Assembly: GCA_020633295.1 (NCBI GenBank)
Contig: JACKDW010000016.1
Coordinates: 124,001-188,000 of the forward strand
DNA from: Myxococcales bacterium
GTDB lineage: Bacteria > Myxococcota_A > Polyangia > Nannocystales > Nannocystaceae
Length of the DNA: 64,000 bases
Direction: 5' to 3'
Part shown: positions 1 to 9,087 of the stretch, piece after piece
Numbering within the stretch: the first letter of the stretch is position 1
How the letters are laid out: the number at the start of each line of letters is the position of its first letter
Notes under the pieces: generated by a model
The model's database searches: none
What the model saw: only the letters and a program-made list of their open reading frames with translations
What the model was told of the DNA's origin: nothing
Program-made: the position numbers and the translations under genes

Positions 1-254
1 CGCCGTCGACGGCGGTGGTCGAGGGGACCATGGGCATGCCCCGCGGCTTCGACGTCGTGCTGCTCGAGGTCGGCGCCGACGCGCGGATCTCGGTGATGAA
101 GGGGCTGCGCGCGCTGCTCGGCGTCGGGCTGAAGGAGGCCAAGACGCTCGTCGACGGCTGCCCCGCGCGCGTCGCCGAGGACCTCGATCGCGAGACCGCG
201 AGCGTGATGCTCGAGGCGCTGTCGGAGGCCGGCGCGCGCGTCGAGCTGCGCTGA
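1..254 (+). CDS. L7/L12-type C-terminal domain protein (5' end outside window)
   Basis: The frame is open from the left edge, so the true start lies outside the window; an internal GTG at 15 is unlikely to be the real start. The visible part matches the C-terminal domain of ribosomal protein bL12: a 'FDVVLLEVGA' strand, then 'GLKEAKTLVDGCP' (bL12 family pattern GLKEAKdLVe) and a final 'ALSEAGARVELR' (family: aLeeAGAeVev). The 'MGMP' just before the domain recurs in the next gene, so the two look like tandem paralogues. No rplJ, rplL or rpoB lies nearby, so this is probably a stand-alone domain protein and not the ribosomal stalk protein. Function unknown. Confidence 0.75.
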   Translation, partial: PSTAVVEGTMGMPRGFDVVLLEVGADARISVMKGLRALLGVGLKEAKTLVDGCPARVAEDLDRETASVMLEALSEAGARVELR

Positions 255-453
255 GCGACGCCGAAGCGGGTGGGCCTCGGCGCGCCTCAACGAGGAGGAC
301 GCCCGTGCGCACGCGCGTCGACGCGCCCCGCGTGCGGCGAGACGCCGCCGCGAGCGCGGCGCCGCGAGCCGCCGCGCGGCCCAGCGCCGTCGCGGCGCCT
401 CGAGCTTGTCGCGCTCCCCGCGACGCTTCACACTCGATCGCGGCGCGCCGAGC

Positions 454-843
454 ATGAGCCTCACTCGAGACCAGGTCATCGACTATCTGTCCGCGCTCCC
501 GCCGGACGCGATGCGCGAGCTCGTCGCGGAGCTCGAGGACCTCTGGGGTATCGAGCTCGTGCAGCTGCGGCCGTACTGGCCGCCGCACATGGGCATGCCG
601 CTCGAGGAGACCTACGAGCGCGACGTCGTGCTCCTGGGGGTCGCGTCGTCCGGCAGCAAGATCGCGCTGGTCAAGGCCGTCCGGTACCTCAACGGCTCGC
701 TGTCGCTCAAGGCGGCCAAGGAGCTCGTCGACACCTGCCCGAACGTGATCCGCGAGGCGCTCACGATCGAGGAGGCCGAGGCGCTGCGCGACGCGCTCGA
801 GGAGGCGGGCGGCCGGGTCGAGCTGCGCGAGGCGGGGCGATGA
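454..843 (+). CDS. L7/L12-type C-terminal domain protein
   Basis: This encodes 129 residues. Residues 1-50 are a helical N-terminal part ('VIDYLSALPPDAMRELVAEL'), which is broadly reminiscent of the dimerisation region of bL12. They are followed by 'HMGMP' and a bL12-type C-terminal domain ('SLKAAKELVDTCP', 'ALEEAGGRVELREAG'). The ATG at 454 is chosen because the codons upstream are arginine-rich GC noise. Its stop overlaps the ATG of the next gene (ATGA at 840-843), so the two are probably translated together. The copy ending at 254 is a tandem relative. It is not in a ribosomal operon; a role in protein-protein contact is only a guess. Confidence 0.8.
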   Translation: MSLTRDQVIDYLSALPPDAMRELVAELEDLWGIELVQLRPYWPPHMGMPLEETYERDVVLLGVASSGSKIALVKAVRYLNGSLSLKAAKELVDTCPNVIREALTIEEAEALRDALEEAGGRVELREAGR

Positions 844-1202
844 AGCGACCGAGCGGGCTCACGCTGCGGTTTCGCTGCGAGGAGGACTGGCGCACCTTCG
901 ACGAGACCGCGGCCGGCGAGGGCACGCGCCTGTGCCAGAAGTGCGTGAAGCGGGTGCACGACCTGACGACGCTGACGCGCGCCGAGGCGCTCGCGCTGTT
1001 TGAGCGGCCCCCGGCCGAGGGCCTGTGCGTGCGATACCGCGAGGACGGCCACGGGCGGATCCTGTTCCGCTCCGAGCGCTACCCCGGCTACCTGGCCTGG
1101 AAGCGGTTTCAGCCGCCGCCGCTGGTCCGGCGTCGAACGACGCGCGATGACGCCGGCGACGCGCTCGAGCTCGAGCCCGAGCCCGAGCCCGAGCCCGAGT
1201 AG
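840..1202 (+). CDS. Small protein with conserved Cys motif and Glu-Pro tail
   Basis: This encodes 120 residues. Cysteines occur in 'FRCEEDW', 'RLCQKCVKRVHDLTTLT' and 'GLCVRY'. This C...CxxC...C layout with a following 'V.DLT.LT' resembles a small domain common in Bacteroidota and Myxococcota ('C..W..M....RFC..C.K.V.DFT.MT...CGRF'), probably a metal-binding or structural fold. The C-terminus is a run of Glu-Pro dipeptides encoded by a gagccc repeat (about 1171-1200). Start ATG overlaps the preceding stop by four bases, so it is co-translated with the L7/L12-domain gene. No known function. Confidence 0.7.
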   Translation: MKRPSGLTLRFRCEEDWRTFDETAAGEGTRLCQKCVKRVHDLTTLTRAEALALFERPPAEGLCVRYREDGHGRILFRSERYPGYLAWKRFQPPPLVRRRTTRDDAGDALELEPEPEPEPE

Positions 1203-1210
1203 TCACTCGC

Positions 1211-2026
1211 TCAGCGCATGCAGATCTCGAGCGCGCGCCCCGACGCGCTCGAGCCGGCCGGGCTCGGCGGGGCCTGGGGAGCTCGAAGCGCGCGCAGGCG
1301 GAAGGGATCCGGTCGCGGCGTCGCGGCCGGGAGCGCGTGGGGCACCAGCAGCTCGCCGAACAAACCGCGCAGCGCGGGGCCGTGCAGCCGCGTGCGCTCA
1401 TCCCAGCGGCGCGACACCAGGCGCGTGACCTCGAGCAGCGCGGCCCGCAGCGCGAGCGTCATCAGCACGCCGGCGATGAGGAACACGCCGAAGCCGCCCA
1501 GCTCGCCGACGACGACCATCGAGGGCACGAGGTAGACGACGCCGAGCGAGCCGAGCGCCGCGACGACGGCCGCGAAGCCGAGCAGCCGGCTGTACTCCTG
1601 CACGAACTCCACCGGCACGCCGGCCTGCACGATCCGCCCGGTCACGCGCGTGCGGTCGGGCAGCGCCGTCATCTCGACGACGAGCGTCGGCGAGCGCACG
1701 GGCGCGCTGGCGTCCGGCGCCTCGCCGTCGCCGGCCCGCTGCGGCCGCGCGCGCAGCCGAAAGCCCGACGCCGTGAGCTCCCAGGCCTCGAAGCGCTCGC
1801 GCGCGCGCTCGACTCGCTGCTGCCCGGGCGCCCGCGCGTGGCACAGGATGTCCGGGCGCGCGCGGATCGACGCGAGGATGTCGGCGGGCGCGAGCTCGAC
1901 GTCGAGCGAGAAGCGGAGGCCGTCGAAGATCCCGTCGAAGTCGCCCTCGTGCGCGGGCGGGGCGTCTTCGGGCGCGCGCCCGCGCGCGGCCGACGGACGC
2001 GATCCTAAGACGCCTGACCCCCGCGG
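1211..2026 (-). CDS. Membrane protein with two transmembrane helices (start unclear)
   Basis: The C-terminal part (GTG at 1699 to stop at 1211) has convincing protein character: a soluble stretch ('VTGRIVQAGVPVEFV') followed by two hydrophobic helices ('LGFAAVVAALGSLGVVYLV' and 'FGVFLIAGVLMTLALRAALL'). The same frame stays open and protein-like upstream ('FDGIFDGLRFSLDVELAPADI', 'RERFEAWELTASGF') up to a TGA at 2027-2029, but contains no ATG, GTG or TTG there. Either the gene begins upstream in another frame (a GTG near 2050 reads 'VNDRADVTAG') and there is a frameshift in the GC run near 1985, or the start is the internal GTG. The family is not recognised. Confidence 0.55.
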   Translation of the reverse strand, partial: PRGSGVLGSRPSAARGRAPEDAPPAHEGDFDGIFDGLRFSLDVELAPADILASIRARPDILCHARAPGQQRVERARERFEAWELTASGFRLRARPQRAGDGEAPDASAPVRSPTLVVEMTALPDRTRVTGRIVQAGVPVEFVQEYSRLLGFAAVVAALGSLGVVYLVPSMVVVGELGGFGVFLIAGVLMTLALRAALLEVTRLVSRRWDERTRLHGPALRGLFGELLVPHALPAATPRPDPFRLRALRAPQAPPSPAGSSASGRALEICMR

Positions 2027-2217
2027 TCACGTCGGCTCGATCGTTCACGACCTGGGCAATGTAGCAGGTCGCGGCGCGGGTGATGACGAGCGGCGCCGGT
2101 GGGATGCGCGCGCGGTCGACGGGGCCCGAGCGCGGGGACCGCGGCGAGGCGAGCGCGAGCGGCCCGCGGCCCCGCGCGTCGTGACGGGCGCGCGCCCGCG
2201 GGATACAGTCGCCCGTG

Positions 2218-2637
2218 ATGGTCAGCCTGCCCGGCCTGAGCGTGTGCGCGTGGCTGCTCGCGAGCGCCCCGTGGGCCCAGCGCGCCCCGGGTGACCTGAT
2301 CGAGCGCGGGCCGCAGGTCACGCCGGGCGACGAGCCGCTCGCGGCTGCGCGGCCGGCTCCCGCTGCACGCGGAGACCTCGTGGCGCGCGGTCACGATCCT
2401 GCTCGCGCACGGCGGCGCGCTGGTGATCGCGCAGGAGTTCTGGGACGGGCTCCCGGTCGCGCACAGCCGCCTCGCGCTGCGCCTCACCCCTGACCTTCGC
2501 CTGCGGCAGGTCATCGGGCGCGCGCTCGCCCCGGCACGCCGCTCCCGCGCGGCGCGGCGGCCCGCGGACCGCGGCGCCTGTGGTGGCCTGACGCCCGCGG
2601 CCTGATCGCGGCGCGGCTCGAGCACGGCCCGCTGCGC
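2218..2637 (+). pseudogene. Out-of-frame N-terminus of the secreted metalloprotease
   Basis: Pieces of one N-terminal region lie in successive different frames. From ATG 2218 there is a signal peptide ('MVSLPGLSVCAWLLASAPWA'), then 'DLIERGPQVTPGDEP'. In the next frame from about 2330 come 'LRGRLPLHAETSWRAVTILL' and 'AQEFWDGLPVAHSRLALRL', which resembles the FTP propeptide of fungalysin/thermolysin-type proteases (typically '.f.q..nGlPV....l.v.l'). A third frame from about 2575 reads 'LWWPDARGLIAARLEHGPLR' straight into the protease frame at 2638. At least two frameshifts are therefore needed to join the precursor. They may be real decay or sequencing indels in GC runs. Confidence 0.6.
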
Positions 2638-4701
2638 GTGGTCGACGGGCGCCCGCAGGCCGAGACGCGCGTCGTGGCGCTGGCGACCGGCGAGGTGCTC
2701 GCCGCCGCCTCGAGCCTGGACGAGTACGGCAGCGCGGTCACGGGCTGGCTCGAGAACCCGGTGACGACGCCGGCGCCCTACAGCCTCACGGTCGACCTCC
2801 CCGGCGACCCGCCGCTCGCGCTCGAGAGCGAGGTGTTCCGCGTGGTCCAGTGCGCGTGGGACGAAGAGGCCGGCGAGTGCGCGAAGATCGTGTCGCCGCT
2901 CTCCGGCGAGCTCGGCGAGTTCCCCGACGCGCTGCCCGACTGGGATGACGCGCCCGCCCAGGCTGACCCCGAGGACCCCTACGCGGCCGTCAACGCGCTG
3001 CACGTGACCACGCGCTTCGTCGAGCGCCTGCTCGCGTGGGGCTGGGACCCGGCGGTGTGGGAGGTGGTGAACTGCGAGTGGCAGGAGCTGCCGCCCGAGG
3101 AGTGCCGGGTCGAGATCGTCACGAACGTGCGCTGGAGCGACTCCGAGGGCGCGCCGATCCCCTTCAACGGCGCCGTCTACCGCGGTAACGGCGAGATCCA
3201 CATGGGCCAGGGCACCCACGCCGACGCGGCCTACGACCTCGAGGTGCTCGTGCACGAGTTCGGGCACCACGTGACGCGGGGCCACGGCGCCGGCGAGCCG
3301 ATCGGCTGGTTCGACGACGGCCGCTTCGTCCGCGACCGCGGCGCGCTCAACGAGGGCTCCTCCGACGTCTTCGCCAGCTTCATGGGCCAGACGCCGGAGC
3401 TCTACGACTACTTCCGCAACCTCGGCGGGCTGTACCTCGGCCCGCGCGCGCGCGACGTCTCGATCCCGTTTCGCTGCCCGGAGAACGTCGCGGGCGAGCT
3501 GCACATGGAGGGCCGGATCTGGGCGTCGGCGATGTACGACATCCGCGCGGCGCTGCTCGACGCGGGCCTCGGCGACGAGGACGCGTTCCCGGCGATCTTC
3601 TACGGCGCGAACGCGGCGATCCGCAACTTCCCCGCCGATCAGCAGGCGCTGATGGCCGACGCCTCGCTGCTGCTCGCCGACGAGGTCGAGCTCGCGCTCG
3701 GCCCCGACGCCGGCGAGCTCGCGCGCGCGATCCTCGAAGAGCGCGGCCTGCTCGCGTGCAGCTACCAGATCGACATCAACCAGGAGCCCTCGATCACCGG
3801 CATCGGCGATCCGAGCGACCCCCTGCACGCGCGCTTCGTGATCCTGCCGAGCTACAACCCCAACGCGGACCCGACGGTCGTCGCCGCGCACCCGCTCGCG
3901 CCGGCGGTCCAGCACCGCGTCACGCTCACGCCGAGCGCCGGGGAGGACGACGCGCCCAACCAGGTCACGCTCGAGTTCGTGCCCGATCGCTGGCGGACCA
4001 CGCAGCCGCTCGAGGAGCCCCTCGACCAGGAGGGCCTCGTCGTCGCCGCGCTCGTCAAGCCGGGCGGCGACCCGGTGCTGTTCTGGCGCGACGAGGAGAG
4101 CGACCAGATCGTCCACGACGCCGAGCTCGTCGTGCCCTCCGCGCCGCTGCCCGGCGACGTCCGCCACGCGATCGTCATCCAGGGCCTCGAGCCGGGGGCC
4201 ACCTACGCGATCGCGCTCGTCTCGCAGACCGCGGTCACGGGCGACCTGTTCCTGGTCGACGAGATGGAGTGGCGGCTCGAGCTCGGCCCCGAACCGATGG
4301 GCTCCACCGGCTCGACGGGCGCCGGGGAGACCAGCGAGACCGACGGCGATCCGCCCGCGTCGACGGGCGACGAGAGCGCCGGCGCGACCGACGGCGGAGA
4401 AGACATATCCGTAGAGACAGGTTGCAATTGCGCCGCGACGCGCGGGCGCGGACCGGCTCGCGCGGCCTCCTGTGGCTGGCCGCGCTCGCGCTCCTTCGCC
4501 GCCGCCGCGCGAGCGCGCCGCCGCCGCGCGCCGCCGCGCGCCCGCGCCGTCTGGAGCTCAGCGCCCGAGCCGGACCAGGCGGCCGGGCGCGCGCGTCCGT
4601 CAGGCGGTCGTGATCGATCACCACCTGACCGCCGACCAGCGTCGCGCGGTAGCCGATCGCGTCCTGCAGCAGGCGCTGCCCGCCGGCCGGGAGGTCCTTG
4701 A
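2638..4701 (+). CDS. Secreted thermolysin-like zinc metalloprotease, MYXO-CTERM-like tail (frameshifted)
   Basis: The body of the protein holds the zinc site 'LVHEFGHHVTRGHG' (HExxH) and, about 40 residues on, 'ALNEGSSDVFASF', the third-ligand glutamate of gluzincins (M4/M36 pattern NE..SD). A Ser/Thr/Gly/Glu linker follows the catalytic part ('STGSTGAGETSETDGD') and ends in 'ETGCNC', the cysteine box expected before a MYXO-CTERM anchor. The helix and arginine tail ('GLLWLAALALLRRRR') are present but in the +1-shifted frame (about 4455-4500, ending at 4613), so a frameshift sits between about 4430 and 4460. Signal and propeptide are also out of frame upstream. Probably an exported, surface-anchored protease whose copy here is broken or mis-sequenced. 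Confidence 0.7.
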   Translation: MVDGRPQAETRVVALATGEVLAAASSLDEYGSAVTGWLENPVTTPAPYSLTVDLPGDPPLALESEVFRVVQCAWDEEAGECAKIVSPLSGELGEFPDALPDWDDAPAQADPEDPYAAVNALHVTTRFVERLLAWGWDPAVWEVVNCEWQELPPEECRVEIVTNVRWSDSEGAPIPFNGAVYRGNGEIHMGQGTHADAAYDLEVLVHEFGHHVTRGHGAGEPIGWFDDGRFVRDRGALNEGSSDVFASFMGQTPELYDYFRNLGGLYLGPRARDVSIPFRCPENVAGELHMEGRIWASAMYDIRAALLDAGLGDEDAFPAIFYGANAAIRNFPADQQALMADASLLLADEVELALGPDAGELARAILEERGLLACSYQIDINQEPSITGIGDPSDPLHARFVILPSYNPNADPTVVAAHPLAPAVQHRVTLTPSAGEDDAPNQVTLEFVPDRWRTTQPLEEPLDQEGLVVAALVKPGGDPVLFWRDEESDQIVHDAELVVPSAPLPGDVRHAIVIQGLEPGATYAIALVSQTAVTGDLFLVDEMEWRLELGPEPMGSTGSTGAGETSETDGDPPASTGDESAGATDGGEDISVETGCNCAATRGRGPARAASCGWPRSRSFAAAARARRRRAPPRARAVWSSAPEPDQAAGRARPSGGRDRSPPDRRPASRGSRSRPAAGAARRPGGP

Positions 4702-6316
4702 CCATGCGCGGCGCCTTCAGGCGCAGCGCGCCGTGCTCGATGACGTTGATGTCGGCTTTCTTGCCGACCGCGAGCACGCCGCGATCGCGGTACCCGATGT
4801 GGCTCGCGGTGTCTCGCGTCAGCATCTGCACGGCGCGCTCGAGCGGGAGCTGATCACCGCGCGCGCGGTCGCGGGTCCAGTACGACAGCAGGTAGGTCGG
4901 GAAGCTCGCGTCGCACACCGTGCCCACGTGGGCGCCGCCGTCCGACAGCCCCGGCAGCGACTGCGGGTGACGCATCATCCTCAGCACGTTCTCGTAGTCG
5001 AACTCGGAGTAGTTATAGATCGGGAAGTAGATCAGCCCGCGCCCGTCGTCGGCGAGCATCGCGTCGTAGACGGCCTCGAGCGGCTTCTTGCCCGCCGCGG
5101 CCGCCTGCGCGCCGAGCGAGCGCTCCATCGGCTGCTCGTAGTCCGGATCGTCGTCGAGCACGAACAGCGTGTAGGCGATCATGTCGATCGCCTGCAGGAA
5201 GCGGTCGGCCAGCGGCGGGATCGGGGTCCCGTCGCCCGCGACCGTGTCGGACTTCTCGGACAGCAGGCGCGCCTTGAAGGCCGGGTCGCGCATCTGCCGG
5301 ACGCGCTCTTGCAGCGGCAGGTGGCTGATCGCCTTGTAGCTCGGGAAGCCCATGAAGGGGTGGAAGGTGCACTGCAGCCCGAGGTTGACGCCGATCGCTC
5401 GCGGCGCGACCTGCAGGCGCCACGTCAGCCCGCGCGCGGCGGCGGCCTCGGAGCGCTTGATGATCTCGAGCCACTGGTCCGGCACGAGCCCGCGCTGCAT
5501 CAGCGAGATCGAGAACGGACGGCCGCTCGCCTCGACCATGCGCTCGAGGATGTCGAACTCGGCGTCGAAGCGCTCGGGCGCGCGGTCGTAGTCGAAGTCG
5601 CACACCGCCTGCAGCACGCCGTGGTCGAGCCCGCGCATGCCCGCAGCGATGCCGGCGAGCTCGCGCGCGCTCGCCTCGGAGGCCGGCGTCCACTCGCCGT
5701 CGGAGGTGCGGTGCATGTCGGAGCGCCCGGTCGAGAAGCCGACGGCGCCCGCCTCGAGCGCCTGCCGCACGAGCGCCCGCATCGCCGCGATGTCGTCGTC
5801 GGTCACGTCGCAGCTCTCGACCGCGCGCTCGCCCATGACGAACACCCGCACCGCGTCATGCGGCACCTGGGCCGAGAAGTCGATGCTGTGCGGACGTCGG
5901 TCGATCACCTCCATGTACTCGGGGAACGACTCCCACCCCCACGACAGCCCCTCGGCGAGCGCCGACCCCGGGATGTCCTCGACGCCCTCCATCAGGCGGA
6001 TGAGGCGGTCGTGGTCGCGCTCGCGCACGGGCGCGAAGCCGACCCCGCAGCTGCCCATCACGATGGTCGTCACCCCGTGAAACACCGACGGCGCCAGCTC
6101 GTCGTCCCACGAGATCTGCCCGTCGTAGTGGGTGTGGATGTCGACGAAGCCCGGCGTGACGATCGCCCCCTCGGCGTCGATGACGCGGTCGGCTCGCTCG
6201 CCGATGTCGCCGACCGCCGTGATCACGCCGTCCTTGATCCCGACGTCGCCGTGAAACCGCGCCCGGCCGGTGCCGTCGATGATCGTGCCTCCGGTGATCT
6301 TCACGTCCAGACTCAT
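4558..6316 (-). CDS. N-acyl-D-amino-acid deacylase-type amidohydrolase
   Basis: Amidohydrolase-superfamily enzyme of about 585 residues, the usual family size. The N-terminal beta domain '[20 protein letters not shown]' leads into the metal motif '[12 protein letters not shown]'. The cysteine motif '[12 protein letters not shown]' is typical of D-aminoacylases, which hydrolyse N-acyl-D-amino acids. 'LSDGGAHVG' gives the late Asp ligand, and the C-terminal beta domain ends '[19 protein letters not shown]'. Start is ATG 6316 with a GAGG ribosome site 6-9 bases upstream. After '[12 protein letters not shown]' a one-base shift in a GC run (about 4590-4600) restores the natural end 'PGRLVRLGR' and a TGA at 4558-4560; unshifted, the frame runs on as arginine-rich noise to 4235. 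The 3' end overlaps the protease on the other strand. Confidence 0.85.
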
Positions 6317-6543
6317 GTCGCCTCGTTCCTCGCCGAGCCCCGCCGCGGGCCTCCGGCCGGCGTTATTGTATGCGAACGCGCCCCCGCGCCCGGCCCCTGG
6401 CGGCTGAGGATGTCTCACACTCGCGGCGCGGCACCCCGCGCGCGCGGGCCCGCAGCCGCAGGCCCGCGCCCCGGGGCCATAGCGACCGTCCTCCGCGACG
6501 CGACCGAGACGCCGTGGCGGCGCGCGGCTCGCTCGCGACGAAG

Positions 6544-6583
6544 CCTACTGAGCGATAGGGACGCAGCCTATTGAGCGATAGGG
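6544..6583. repeat. Two 17-bp direct repeats with internal dyad
   Basis: Two copies of CCTAYTGAGCGATAGGG lie at 6544-6560 and 6567-6583, 23 bases apart. In the second copy CCTAT and ATAGG form a perfect inverted repeat around TGAGCG; the first copy differs by one base (CCTAC). The arrangement is operator-like, about 250 bases before the kinase start and 230 before the amidohydrolase start. Confidence 0.6.
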
Positions 6584-6600
6584 GAGTCTCGCGCCGCGGC

Positions 6601-6640
6601 GGCCGCTGTCACGAGCGCGCGGCCGCTGTCACGAGCGCGC
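6601..6640. repeat. Perfect tandem repeat, 2 x 20 bp
   Basis: The unit GGCCGCTGTCACGAGCGCGC occurs twice head to tail with no mismatch. It follows the paired 17-bp repeats in the same intergenic space. Confidence 0.85.
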
Positions 6641-6832
6641 GGCCGCGCGGCCGCGGCGTCGCGCGGCGAAGAAAATGCAAACTCGGGACATGACCTGAAG
6701 ACATTGCTTCGCCCGCGCCGGCCGCCGGCTCCGCCAAGATTGCGTTCTCGATCACCGCCTGATCACCGCATCATCGATGTCGTATTCGGGCAATGTCCGT
6801 TTGGTCAGGTTTAACTCGTCGAGGCGCGTGAG

Positions 6833-9040
6833 ATGAGCGCGAGCGAGTCGCAGGCACAGTCGCTGGAGACGCTCAGCACCTACCGCGCGCGCGCGTCCGA
6901 GACGCTCGCGCTGACGCTGCTCATCTTCATCACGTGCGGCTCGGCGCAGCGCGTCGTGTCGGCGGTCTTCGACGACGCGCCGACCGTGTCGCTGTACACG
7001 ATCCCGATCGCGATCGCGCTGTTCAGCGCCAGCTACGCGCTGCTGCGCCGCGGCGCGCGAGCGCTCGGCGGCGTGCTGCTGGTCGCCGGCATGATCACGG
7101 TCACGGCGATCGCGACGCTGTTCGAAGACCCGTACCTCGCGTACCTCGCCGCGGTCGTCGGCAGCGCGCTCGTCCGGCTGGTCTCGATCGTCACGGGGAT
7201 CGGCGACCGCTCGCGCCTGTGGATCGCCGCGCTGCCCGCGGGGGTCGTCGCGCTGCTGCTCGCCCGACACCTCATCAACCCGCTCCCCGAGCTCGACACC
7301 GCCCTCGCGGCGGCGCTCAACATCGGCATCGGCGCGCTGCTCTCGCTCGTGCTCGTGATGTTCGTGCACGTGCTCTACAACACGCTCGTGCGCGCGATCA
7401 GTCAGAGCGAGGCCGCGCGCGCGCAGCTCCTGGTCACGAACGAGGCGCTGATCACCGCCCGCGACGCCGCGCTCGCGGCCAACCGCGCCAAGACGACCTT
7501 CCTCCAGACGATGAGTCATGAGCTGCGCACGCCGCTCAACGCGATCATCGGCTACACCGAGTACCTGATCGAGGATCAGGATCCCAGCTCGCGGCTGTCG
7601 GAGAACCTCGACGACCTGCGCAAGGTCCACGGCGCCGGCACGCACCTGCACGCGCTGATCAGCGACATCCTCGAGCTCTCCAAGATCGAGTCCGGGCGCC
7701 TCGACATCCACGCCGAGCCCGTGGCGATCCGCGTGCTGCTGCGCGAGCTCGAGGCCGTGGCCGCGCGCGACGCGGTGCGCCACAACAACCAGCTCGAGTT
7801 CATCATCGACGACGCCTGCGGGCTCATCCACACCGACTACACGAAGCTCAAGCAGATCCTGCTCAACCTGCTGAGCAACGCGTGCAAGTTCACCGAGCAC
7901 GGCCACGTCTCGCTCTCGGTGCGGAGCAAGCCGCCGCGCGCCTCGCTGCCCGCGGGCGTCGAGTTCATCGTGCGCGACACCGGCATCGGCATCGACCCGC
8001 CCCAGCTCGAGCACCTGTTCGAACCGTTCACGCAGGCTGACGGCTCGACGACGCGCCGGCACGACGGCACCGGCCTCGGCCTCACGATCACGCGGCACTT
8101 CTGCGCCATGCTCGGGGGCTCGATCGACGTGGTCAGCGCGCCCGGCCAGGGCAGCACCTTCACCGTCTGGCTGCCGCTCGGCGAGGACCGGGAGGTGCCG
8201 GAGACGATCGTGCCGACGCTGCTCGATCCGCCCGCGCCCACGCGCGACGAGCTCGGCGAGGTCCGCGACCCGCACGCGCCCGTGGTGCTCGTGGTCGACG
8301 ACGACGCGCAGGTCCGACGCCTGATCCGACGCCTGCTCGAGCCCAGCGGCTACACCGTGCACGTCGCGGGCTCCGGCGCGCGCGCGCTCGAGCTCGCCCG
8401 CGAGCTGCGGCCCACGGTCATCACGCTCGACGTGGTCATGGACGACATCGACGGCTGGCAGGTGCTCGGCTCGCTCAAGAGCGACCCCGAGCTCGCCGAC
8501 ATCCCGGTGATCATGATCAGCGTCGTCGCCGACCGCAACATCGGCTTCTCGCTCGGCGCGGCCGACTACCTCGTCAAGCCCTTCGACCGCTCCCGCCTGC
8601 TGCGCGCGCTCAACCGCTACCGCTTCGTCGGCGGCCCGCCGCGCGTGCTGATCGTCGACGACGAGTCGACCGCGCGGCTGCTGACGCGGCGCGTGCTCGA
8701 GAAGGACGGCTGGTCCGTGCAGGAGGCGAGCGACGGCGCGATCGCGCTCGAGCTCGTCAAGGCGTTCGCGCCCGAGGTCGTGCTGCTCGACCTGATGATG
8801 CCGGAGGTCGACGGCTTCGAGGTCATCGAGGCGATCCGCCGCGACGCGAGCACGCGCGACATCCCGATCGTCGTGTTCACCTCGATGGAGCTCGACGCCG
8901 ACGAGCGCGCGCGCCTCGACGAGCGGGTGCAGCGGGTCGTGCAGAAGGCGAGCGAGGGCCGCCGGGTCTCGGTCGCGGCGCTGCTCGACGACGTCCGCGA
9001 CCTCGCGCTCACGCGTCGAGAGCTGCGGCGCGCGAGCTGA
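6833..9040 (+). CDS. Membrane hybrid histidine kinase with two receiver domains
   Basis: 735 residues. Residues about 24-190 contain five or six hydrophobic helices, without a large periplasmic sensor domain. A short coiled linker leads to HisKA with the phospho-acceptor His 229 in '[16 protein letters not shown]', then an HATPase_c domain (N box '[11 protein letters not shown]', G1 'RDTGIGI', G2 'GTGLGLTI'). Two receiver domains follow: the first begins '[10 protein letters not shown]' with phospho-site in '[10 protein letters not shown]', the second begins '[10 protein letters not shown]' with '[13 protein letters not shown]'. There is no output domain, so signalling must pass to an unlinked partner or be internal phosphate exchange. 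The domain order is the same as in the kinase at 13680-15848. Confidence 0.95.
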   Translation: MSASESQAQSLETLSTYRARASETLALTLLIFITCGSAQRVVSAVFDDAPTVSLYTIPIAIALFSASYALLRRGARALGGVLLVAGMITVTAIATLFEDPYLAYLAAVVGSALVRLVSIVTGIGDRSRLWIAALPAGVVALLLARHLINPLPELDTALAAALNIGIGALLSLVLVMFVHVLYNTLVRAISQSEAARAQLLVTNEALITARDAALAANRAKTTFLQTMSHELRTPLNAIIGYTEYLIEDQDPSSRLSENLDDLRKVHGAGTHLHALISDILELSKIESGRLDIHAEPVAIRVLLRELEAVAARDAVRHNNQLEFIIDDACGLIHTDYTKLKQILLNLLSNACKFTEHGHVSLSVRSKPPRASLPAGVEFIVRDTGIGIDPPQLEHLFEPFTQADGSTTRRHDGTGLGLTITRHFCAMLGGSIDVVSAPGQGSTFTVWLPLGEDREVPETIVPTLLDPPAPTRDELGEVRDPHAPVVLVVDDDAQVRRLIRRLLEPSGYTVHVAGSGARALELARELRPTVITLDVVMDDIDGWQVLGSLKSDPELADIPVIMISVVADRNIGFSLGAADYLVKPFDRSRLLRALNRYRFVGGPPRVLIVDDESTARLLTRRVLEKDGWSVQEASDGAIALELVKAFAPEVVLLDLMMPEVDGFEVIEAIRRDASTRDIPIVVFTSMELDADERARLDERVQRVVQKASEGRRVSVAALLDDVRDLALTRRELRRAS

Positions 9041-9087
9041 GCGACCGCGGTCAGCGTCTGGCGACCCCGCCGACACCGTGCCGCCGC

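Larger units (their letters stand above)
6317..6832. other. Intergenic region with two short tandem repeats
   Basis: About 515 bases separate the divergent amidohydrolase and histidine kinase genes. I see no convincing gene here. It holds two short tandem repeats (6544-6583 and 6601-6640, listed separately). An AT-richer stretch at 6665-6830 probably carries the promoter of the downstream kinase, but I cannot assign -35 and -10 boxes with confidence. Confidence 0.6.
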
